A stretch of DNA of 11,856 nt from Pavlovales sp. CCMP2436 (Eukaryota; Haptophyta; Pavlovophyceae; Pavlovales), in contig MU631484.1 of the NCBI GenBank assembly GCA_026770615.1, positions 139,119 to 150,974 on the forward strand, in the 5' to 3' direction. The notes beneath the pieces are model-generated. The model made no database searches. It had not been told where the DNA came from and saw only the letters and a program-made list of their open reading frames with translations. Each line of letters starts with the position of its first letter. Position 1 is the stretch's first letter. Shown here piece after piece: positions 1-5,696 of this stretch. Position numbers and translations under genes: made by a program.

Positions 1-330
1 AGATTTTCGGCTCCGTTCTGCGGCAGAACCCCGGTTCGATGCGGACCGAGGAGGCGCTTCTCCGCGCGCGCGCGGCTACAGTCGACGTCTATGTGGAGCT
101 CGACCAGCCTGATCGACAGGCCGCCGTTGGTCACATCGTCGAGATAAGGACGGTCCATTACGGTTTGGTGCACTATAACGCGGTTGCGCCGACGCGCGGC
201 CACGCGGTAGAGAACCGCTCGGGCAAGCTCGACGCTGAGCGAAGGAGGCAGCTCCAGCAGACCGACCGCGAGGTTTTCCGCACGCGAGAGGGCCAGGTGG
301 GACCGATGGAGCAGCGCCTCAACGGCTTTC
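1..330 (-). CDS. possible exon, strand unresolved
   Basis: Read on the minus strand, this stretch is open from about 330 to the window edge and gives a helix-like peptide, including LPPSLSVELARAVLYR and VMDRPYLDDV. About 70 percent of third codon positions are G or C. The plus strand is also open here, from before position 39, with a similar or higher third-position GC and peptides such as ATVDVYVELDQPDRQ. Codon composition alone does not settle the strand. The minus reading would fit as a downstream exon of the minus-strand gene at 0.9-3.0 kb, with a possible acceptor near 331, but I could not make its phase agree with the exon ending at 957. No family was recognised. Confidence 0.25.
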
Positions 331-370
331 CCCCGTCATCGGCGTGGCGACCTGCGGCTTCGGGGAGCAG

Positions 371-570
371 TCAAGAGCCTCGACAACCTGCTCAAGAACT
401 TCGCTGGCATGGGTGCGGAGACGTGGATGGGCAAGCTCAGCGCGCCGACGACGATGCAGGCGCGCAACACGCTTCTCGGGCTCATGCGCAAGGAGCTCGG
501 AGTGATCGTGGCGCGCGGCCACGCCAGGCTCATCCTTGCCCGCGCGCGCTCGCTGCACACGCAGACTGCG
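371..570 (+). CDS. possible exon of unknown plus-strand gene
   Basis: After a CAG at 368-370 a plus-strand frame gives a protein-like segment with SLDNLLKNFAGMGAETWMG followed by QARNTLLGLMRKELGVIV. Nearly every third codon position is G or C, and the antisense reading is less protein-like. Further on the frame becomes Arg/Ala/Gly-rich and ends in a GRGGRGG-like tail with a TAA near 765, which may be intron or low complexity. No start codon, donor or family can be assigned. It may belong to a gene that is convergent with, or overlaps, the minus-strand gene to its right. Confidence 0.3.
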
Positions 571-940
571 CGCGCGGCCGCTGGTGCCCGGGCTACACCT
601 TGGTTCCAGCGCACCGGCCGCTCGGCAAACGGGCCCGAGGACGCCCTTGCGCACGCGGACGGCGCGTACTGTGACGATAATTGGCGCAGCCACAATGGCG
701 ACCGGGGCGCACGCCTCGGCCGCGGTGGCCGCGGCGGCCGCGGCGGACAGGGCACAAGCACCTAAATGGACGTGAGCGTTGTGTGTGTGGGGGGGGGAGG
801 GGAACCTGTGGCAATTGCTACGAGTTCACCACCAACCTCACCTCTACCACCACCATCCCTGCTGCCAGGACTAACGTCTGGCGTCGACCAAGTCAGTGAG
901 TGAACAACACCTGTTGAACCATGCTGAGCCGCTATGTATA
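571..940. other. GC-rich then G-run/GT-rich spacer, no clear gene
   Basis: This part holds a GGC-repeat-like tract (about 718-752), then GTGAGC at 772 followed at once by a short (GT)n and a run of G (780-803). On the plus strand this looks like a splice donor with the layout seen at three donors of the phosphatase gene. On the minus strand the same DNA reads as a C-rich and CA tract leading to TTTAG, a plausible 3' splice site near 765. I cannot choose between the two. Confidence 0.4.
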
Positions 941-956
941 CAGAGCAGGCACACAC

Positions 957-1178
957 CTCTTCATTGATTCGGGCCTGGAGTTGGTGTGGCCGCATGTCGG
1001 GCACGGGCACGCCGGATGCTGCGCAACAAGGGAATGTGCATCCTCGAGCGTGATGTGCTGACTCTGCGCGAGGTTCACCGCCTTCGTCTGCGCGGCCCTC
1101 TTGAATTTGCCTATCAAATCCGTCTTGTACCAGTCGAGGCGCAGCTCGCTGCCAGCGGGCGCGCGTTCCGGCAGCGCA
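957..1178 (-). CDS. hypothetical gene, exon 5
   Basis: The last copy of the 54-bp repeat (LPERAPAGSELRLDW) continues as YKTDLIGKFKRAAQTKAV, QSQHITLEDAHSLVAQHP and a short Cys-rich CPCPTCGH. It ends at AGAG followed by a GTGTGTG donor at 956. The frame is good, but how it connects to exon 4 and what follows are unclear. The CPCPTCGH could be part of a zinc site, but only three Cys and one His are visible. Confidence 0.5.
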
Positions 1179-3007
1179 GCATGGCGACGGACCCCGCGGG
1201 GGCAGTCGAGGGGTTGGCCTCCTTCCAGTCGAGGCGCAGCTCGCTGCCGGCGCGCGCGCGCTGTGTCAGTGACTTGAGGAAGGCGATGTGCAGCTCGCTA
1301 CCGGCGGGCTTGCGCTGCAGCAGTGACTTCTCCCAGTCGAGGCGCAGCTCGCTGCCGGCGGGCGCACGCTGCGGGAGTGACTTGGGCAATGCGCCCAGGG
1401 TCCTCCTTGCCCTGTCACTTCGGGAGTGCCAGGGTTCGGGCGTGGCGCCACGACTGGGCCTCGGCGGCGAGCACGACGCCCATCGACAGTGCGCGCTGTA
1501 AGAGTGTCTCGTTTCGCCCGCCACAGTAGGCGACGAGCGAAGACTTGTTGTCGGGCAGCGCGGCGAGCCCGAAGAGCTCGCGGAGAAAGTTGGTCCGGGT
1601 CAAGATATTGTTCAAGGCCAAGGCCTTCTCGTCGATCGATCGGTAAGGACCGAAGATGCACGCACCGGATGACGGCGAGCTCACAAGCAGCGCCAGCGGG
1701 CCGTCATGCCTGAACCGCACGACGTAAAGCCTGCAGAGTGTCGAGCGGGGGAGGGGGGAGGGGCAGTCAGATGCGCGATCAGCATCACGCGCGTGCGAGA
1801 AGATATGTCAGCGTCGCGTGCATGGGCGGGTGAGCTTATGGCTAGAGAGACTGCACTGCGCACCCGTACACGCCGTTGCCAAACGGGTCCGCGTCGTGCG
1901 GGTGCGCGAAAGCAGCGGAGATCGAGCAGGTGTCGAGGCGCGACTTCCACAGCACGCGTTGCAGGAGCAGCTTCGTCTCGTACTTGCCCTCGATGCAGAA
2001 CACGACGAAGCCTGCGTCGACCGCGTGCGTCAGGACCTTCATGCTCTTGTCCGCGAGGATGCGCGAGAGGACAACAGTCGGAGGCGTGTAGCACTGCTGG
2101 CTGCCATCGCCCTTCTTGAGCGCGCCCTCTGCGTCGTTGCCGGGCAAGAAGTCCATGATAACGGCGAGGATCTTGCGCGCCGCGCCACTGCCAAACGCCT
2201 CCATAGGGCCGTTGACCAGGACGTCGCAAGCAGCGTGCTGGTTGATGAGGCCAGTCGCGCATATCTCGTACTTGTCCGACTTGCGCAGCTTGACGTACGC
2301 TGCCAGCTCGCGGGAAATACCAAGCTCGTGGAGCAACTTGGCAGCGGCCCCCGTCTCCGACTCATACGCAATTAAGGTTGGGTTGCCCTGCGTGCGAGGC
2401 AAGGGTGAGGCAAGGGGGATGGGGTGGGGAGTCAGCGTAGGTATGTAGCACAGAAGCGCCAGCCCCTCTCGATGCGGTGACAAAAGCGGGGGCAAAGTGC
2501 GGGCGAAGGTGAGTCATGCATCGACTCACGATGATCGGCCACGAGGTGAGCTGCACGATCTTGCTGAGGCAGTTCATCCAGAAGCTCACCTAGGCATCGT
2601 GCTCTACGCGCGTCGGGTTGCCCTCCTTCAACAGCTCGCGCAGCTCACGCTTGAAACGCGCGGCCGACTCTGGGTCGGCCGCCACTCCGCCACCAGCGAG
2701 GCCGGACGTCGCCAAGCCAGCGATGAAGTCGTGAAGGACGTTCTCCTCGATGATCGTTGTGGCTAACAGGTACTGGAAGAGCGAGTTCAAAGTCGGGTTC
2801 TCGAGCAGCGATGGCAGCTCTTCGTAGGTTCCTGCGGGAACGGTCGGGAAGGGGAGATGAAGCGTGTGGGCGGTGCACGCCTGGGCGGCAGCCGTGCGCA
2901 CCGGGCATGTCGCGCAAGGATGCGAGGCCTTCGTAGAGTCGAGTAAAACTGGTCGCCTCGAAACTTTGGACGGCATAGGCATAGGAAAATGTCATAGTTC
3001 TGTTCAT
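957..3007 (-). CDS. multi-exon hypothetical protein gene
   Basis: This minus-strand gene of at least five exons has coding-like codon use, mostly G or C at third positions. My model joins 3007-2902, 2831-2530, 2387-1870 and 1730-about 1418, then an unresolved junction across a 54-bp repeat array, then about 1178-957. The first four junctions agree in phase: 1+2, 0+0 and 2+1 bases. The introns are short (70, 142 and 139 bp), with GTGCGC, GTGAGT and GTACGG donors and CAG acceptors. The product looks soluble and alpha-helical, with hydrophobic-rich helices such as LNSLFQYLLATTIIEEN and ARKILAVIMDFLPG, and no obvious signal peptide or membrane span. I do not recognise the family; a HEAT/armadillo-like solenoid is only a guess. 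ATG at 3007 sits where GC-rich sequence meets AT-rich DNA and is the likely start. Odd points are an in-frame TAG at 2590-2592 and a TGA at 1415-1417. Confidence 0.65.
1130..1392 (-). repeat. 54-bp imperfect tandem repeat, coding-like
   Basis: The plus-strand anchor gcagctcgctgcc (one mismatch at 1290) starts at 1141, 1236, 1290 and 1344. The last three are exactly 54 bp apart. On the minus strand each unit reads as 18 residues of the form S-L-x-Q-R-x-x-A-G-S-E-L-R-L-D-W, preceded by a CAG that looks like a 3' splice site. Three copies are in frame with each other. The fourth (nearest 1141) is in another frame and runs on into exon 5. Confidence 0.85.
1418..1730 (-). CDS. hypothetical gene, exon 4
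   Basis: A CTCTGCAG acceptor (1738-1731) opens LYVVRFRHDGPLALLVSSP, followed by KALALNNILTRTNFLRELFG and LLQRALSMGVVLAAEAQSW. The frame ends LALPK and a TGA at 1417-1415. About 40 bp further the codons for ALPK recur with synonymous changes, followed by TCA instead of TGA. The TGA may therefore lie beyond the true donor (a GTGACA overlaps it) or be a point nonsense change in a duplicated exon end. The 3' boundary is uncertain. Confidence 0.65.
1870..2387 (-). CDS. hypothetical gene, exon 3
   Basis: This is the best coding block of the minus-strand gene: 172 codons plus two bases with very high third-position GC. It starts in phase after GCACGCAG with GNPTLIAYESETG. Recognisable stretches are LLHELGISRELAAYVKLRK, NQHAACDVLVNGPMEAFG, ARKILAVIMDFLPGNDAEG, VLSRILADKSMKVLTHAV and AHPHDADPFGNG. 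It ends at a GTACGG donor and leaves two bases that join the G opening exon 4. No catalytic motif or known domain is evident. An open frame on the opposite strand (1818-2375) is its antisense shadow. Confidence 0.75.
2530..2831 (-). CDS. hypothetical gene, exon 2 with in-frame TAG
   Basis: A CCCGCAG acceptor (2838-2832) leads to GTYEELPSLLENP, LFQYLLATTIIEENVLHDFI and an Arg/Glu-rich helix ending KEGNPTR. An in-frame TAG follows at 2592-2590. Past it the same frame continues with convincing coding sequence (VSFWMNCLSKIVQLTSWPII) up to a GTGAGT donor at 2529. The 18 nt at 2607-2590 begin with GT and end with AG and encode VEHDA plus the stop, so their removal would keep the frame. Alternatives are a nonsense mutation, readthrough, or a genuine short isoform. 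Confidence 0.6.
2902..3007 (-). CDS. hypothetical gene, exon 1
   Basis: ATG at 3007 opens a peptide including MTFSYAYAVQSFEATSFTRL and LASLRDMP. The exon is ended at a GTGCGC donor (2901-2896) because this leaves one base and restores frame with the GA-starting exon 2. A second ATG lies four codons in. Upstream of 3007 the sequence becomes AT-rich, consistent with a promoter or 5' leader, though no TATA element stands out. Confidence 0.5.
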
Positions 3008-3297
3008 CCGAATAGCGATACCCTAAAGTTTTATATAAGGGAAAAGATACTGTACGATGACGAACCCGGAATAAATATAGTTCATCGTAAAAAATTCAAA
3101 CTTAAACTTTTTTTATTAAATTTTGATGAAATCAGAACTAATTTCTTGCGACTCCCTGTTGAAACCGTCGGCAGGGCGAGCTGAATCAGTTTTCGTATTG
3201 GCGAAAAAATAAGAGTGAGCGCGCGTTCAACGTGCTAGCTGTGATGAGCCTCCTGAGGTTCGGAAAGTAACGTCGCAACGGAATGTTAGGAATCGTA
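3008..3297. other. AT-rich spacer, possible promoter side of minus-strand gene
   Basis: The DNA at 3015-3150 is AT-rich (A and T runs around 3090-3125), then returns to mixed composition. It lies directly upstream of the putative ATG of the minus-strand gene. A plus-strand open frame across it has no coding character. No specific regulatory element is identified. Confidence 0.4.
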
Positions 3298-3455
3298 CGC
3301 GCGCGGAGCGAGCGCAGACGAGCGGTGATGCAAACACAAGCTTACGCCAAGCGTTTGGGTGCCGCCATGTCAGAACGGGTCAGGCTTGCGCGTGGCACCG
3401 TTTAGCCCTGGCTCCTCTTCGTCCGGTTGGTCTGCGCTCGCTCGCTCGCGCGCGG
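3298..3455. repeat. GC-rich fold-back (inverted repeat)
   Basis: The arm at 3298-3319 (ending GGAGCGAGCGCAGAC) is nearly the reverse complement of 3430-3455 (beginning GTCTGCGCTCGCTC). They differ by a short extra GCTCG in the second arm. The roughly 110-bp loop contains a smaller GGTGCC/GGCACC pair (about 3359 and 3393). This could be a small fold-back element or a structured transcript. No coding function is evident. Confidence 0.65.
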
Positions 3456-3603
3456 TTTTTGGAAAGGGATGGGTAGCGGGAAATCGGGTGAGGGAGTCGG
3501 GGGAGGGGGTCTGGGGAGGGGTTCGGAAGATGAATGACTTGCGCTTAGTGAAATCCATCTTCAAGAAAACCCGAACGAAATTGCCTGCTCGCAACAAGGT
3601 GAC

Positions 3604-3716
3604 GCTTTGGTACCACCACAAGGTGACGCTGCTCAGCAGATTGACGCTCAGACACTGACACCTGGGGCCTCCTGGACGCAGAGACTGCGTCCCATGCGGT
3701 AGAAGGGGCATCATAA
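3604..3716 (+). repeat. dispersed repeat family A, copy 1
   Basis: This stretch of about 113 bp matches the reverse complement of 7812-7925 along its length, including GACGCAGAGACTGCG and GCGGTAGAAGGGGCATCA. It contains a short near-palindrome (ACGCAG AGA CTGCGT) and a direct repeat of aaggtgacgct at its left end (3596 and 3620). It is probably a small non-autonomous mobile element or degenerate fragment. No terminal repeats or target duplications could be defined. Confidence 0.75.
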
Positions 3717-4151
3717 TACAACACAACAGTCTGCGAGTCATCCCTGCCGGCGATGGGCAATTATCTGCGCTGCTCAATGACTCTTAAGCCAACCTTAATC
3801 TTGACGTGACAAGCTCGCGCCGAACGTTTCGTGCTCAAACTGTCAAAGTGTGACAATCGCTTTTTAAATTGTGTAGGTTAGGTGCTGGTGACTTTAAAGG
3901 GGAGTATGGGAGGAAGGGGAGGTGGGCGTATTTGGGGGGATGAAAGACGACGAACTTGTGGCCGTCGCCAATGATGTATTAAGATGAATCATGAAATCGG
4001 TAGTGATAGGGGCTTCATACCTCTACCACGTTCTAGATTTTTAGTCCCATATTACCACATTAAAGAATTTCAGTATCACATTGGACGTTTTTATAGATAT
4101 TCACACCATGCTGAGCCGCTAGATATAATATATATATTTCTTCATCATCCA

Positions 4152-4270
4152 CCACTTCTACCAGCTCCCCACTTCGGCGTAGCGCGTAGGAGCCTGCGTC
4201 GGAGCGTTAAGATCAGCCTGACTTGAACTTGAAACGTACCGCCAGCCCGAAACCCCCTACATTAATCTAT
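4152..4270 (+). repeat. dispersed repeat family B, copy 1
   Basis: This copy of about 119 bp aligns with 7641-7755 in the same orientation. Shared stretches include CCACTTCTAC, CCCCACTTCGGCG, GATCAGC and a final CATTAAT. It has no coding frame. It overlaps the start of a 64-bp local tandem duplication. Confidence 0.7.
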
Positions 4271-4347
4271 ATAGATATTTACTGACTTGCACTTCAAACG
4301 TACCGCCAGCCCGAACCCCCCTACATTAATATATAGATATTTACGCG
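4222..4347 (+). repeat. 64-bp tandem duplication
   Basis: Two adjacent units start at 4222 and 4286. Each reads cttg.acttg/c-aaacgtaccgccagcccgaa, then C-rich sequence, cattaat and tagatatttac. The few differences suggest a fairly recent duplication of the tail of repeat family B. Confidence 0.85.
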
Positions 4348-4497
4348 CGCTTGAGCGCGCTGGCCCCGATCGCTGCCCAGCGTGGGAACACGACAAACAG
4401 CAACCAGCAGATCATCTCCCTAAACGCCCTTGCCCGGGCACACTACCGGAGATCCATCGGCACGCGCGGTGGCACCCAAGCCAGCGCAGCCGACTAA
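4345..4497 (+). other. coding-like GC-rich island between TAGATATTTAC repeats
   Basis: A GC-rich segment is bracketed by TAGATATTTAC at 4334-4344 and 4587-4597, in otherwise AT-rich DNA. One plus frame is open from 4345 to a TAA at 4495 and gives a plausible peptide (ARLSALAPIAAQRGNTTNS... NALARAHYRRSIG). It could be an exon, a gene relic, or chance. No ATG or family is apparent. Confidence 0.25.
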
Positions 4498-4610
4498 GGC
4501 ACGCAGCAGGCAATGGGCGACGCAGCGCTAAGACCAGCAAAACATTCAGAACAGTCAGACGCCAGCTTGAATCCCTATTAGTAATATAGATATTTACACA
4601 CATCATAGAA

Positions 4611-4799
4611 TTACACCACAACGCGCGGGCAGCGGACGTAGCGGGGGCGGCGCGCGCACGTCTCGCAGCTCAGGCGACGGTTGCGCGCCGTGGCGCCACC
4701 CTGTGCGAGCCCTAGTCGCCACCGCGGGCAACTAGAGCTCGCGCAGGGCGGCGGTTGCTCGCACGCGCCACCTCCGCTACATCCGGCGCAGGACGGCAT
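4611..4799 (-). CDS. possible small Cys-rich ORF
   Basis: On the minus strand an ATG at 4799 opens a 62-codon frame with CxxC-type spacing (SCAGCSGGGAC near the start, LSCETC later), ending at a TAA at 4613-4611. The same frame is open further upstream, to about 5012. Third positions are moderately GC-rich. The number of Cys hints at metal binding, but there is no recognisable finger pattern, and the region is GC-rich enough for chance open frames. Confidence 0.2.
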   Translation of the reverse strand: MPSCAGCSGGGACEQPPPCASSSCPRWRLGLAQGGATARNRRLSCETCARRPRYVRCPRVVV

Positions 4800-5296
4800 G
4801 ACGGCGCGCGCGCGCTTCCAGGCTGCGACCCGTGCGCACGGCCTGGCCGCTCGACACATCGTCAGACACGATGCTCGAGGACCGTAGAGGAGAGCGTGCG
4901 CAGTGATGCGTCGCGGTCGGTCGCGTGCTCGCACCGCACCGACCGCTCTCCGCTTGTCGCTCGAAGTTTGCACCGGTGTGCTCGAACTCGGACCGGGGCG
5001 ACGGCGGGGCAACTAGCGGGTCGAGCAGACTGATCGCAGAGTGGGCGCGCTGACTCTACCCTCGCATCCTTGCGCTCCGCGCCCTTGCGCGCCGTGCCTC
5101 GCGCTAATGTGGCCGCGTTCTTAATGTGCCACATTATAAAGCTAATTTTAAAATCTATTCTGCTCAGACCCGTCATCGTCGGTTAATGAATTTGTGTGAT
5201 AATAGATTTTTTTTAATGTGGTACGGGTGAAAAGTCGGCGATAGGACGTTTTATGCCGATTACTTAATTGACGGGTTTGGTTGAACAGAAATCCAG
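4800..5296. other. spacer upstream of phosphatase exon A, no gene seen
   Basis: GC-rich DNA without a clear coding frame (4800-5110) gives way to AT-rich sequence (5110-5290). The latter would be either the promoter/5' leader of the phosphatase gene or the end of an intron closed by the CAG at 5294-5296. I see no Kelch-repeat coding sequence here. Confidence 0.4.
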
Positions 5297-5696
5297 CTGG
5301 CCGCGTTATTGACGGGTAATATTGCCGAGCTGAGCGCTTGCTGCTGGGCGAGCATGAGCCAGAGCGGCCCGCTGAGCCCGGTGGCCGAGCACCATGCGGG
5401 ATCGCAGCCGAGCGACGCAGGCACGGAGGCCGCCGGCTCCTCGCAGTCCCCGTCCAACGGTGGCCCACCAGGCGGCAATGGCACGCACTGCGGCCAGCAG
5501 CGACTCGGCTCGCCCGACCGCCCGTCCGCCGCAGAGCGCGAGGAGACGCTGCGCCGCTCGCGCGGCTCGCCCAGCGTGGCGCGGCGCGCGACCGTCGCGT
5601 GGGGCGCCTCGACGGTGCGCGGGCTTTCGCGGCAGATCTCGATTGAGCGGCTGCCGGAGGAGGGCAAGCGGATCGACGGACTCGGCTCCGGCGGAG
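5297..5696 (+). CDS. phosphatase exon A: Ser/Pro/Gly-rich linker
   Basis: This exon begins either after the CAG at 5294-5296 or at the first in-frame ATG, 5354 ([14 protein letters not shown]). The first hundred residues are Ser/Gly/Pro-rich and probably disordered, with basic Ser sites such as LRRSRGSPS. The end, [19 protein letters not shown], resembles the conserved linker between the Kelch and phosphatase domains of BSL proteins. It ends GGAG before a GTGCGT donor at 5697, leaving one base that pairs with the GC opening exon B. Confidence 0.7.

Noticed and set aside
1818..2375. Plus-strand open frame of about 185 codons
   Set aside because: It is antisense to minus-strand exon 3, which has much better codon bias and in-phase splice sites at both ends.
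3370..3777. Minus-strand frame with repeated VTL and W-Y segments
   Set aside because: It is explained by the aaggtgacgct direct repeat and dispersed repeat family A. Neither composition nor the related copy at 7.9 kb supports a protein.
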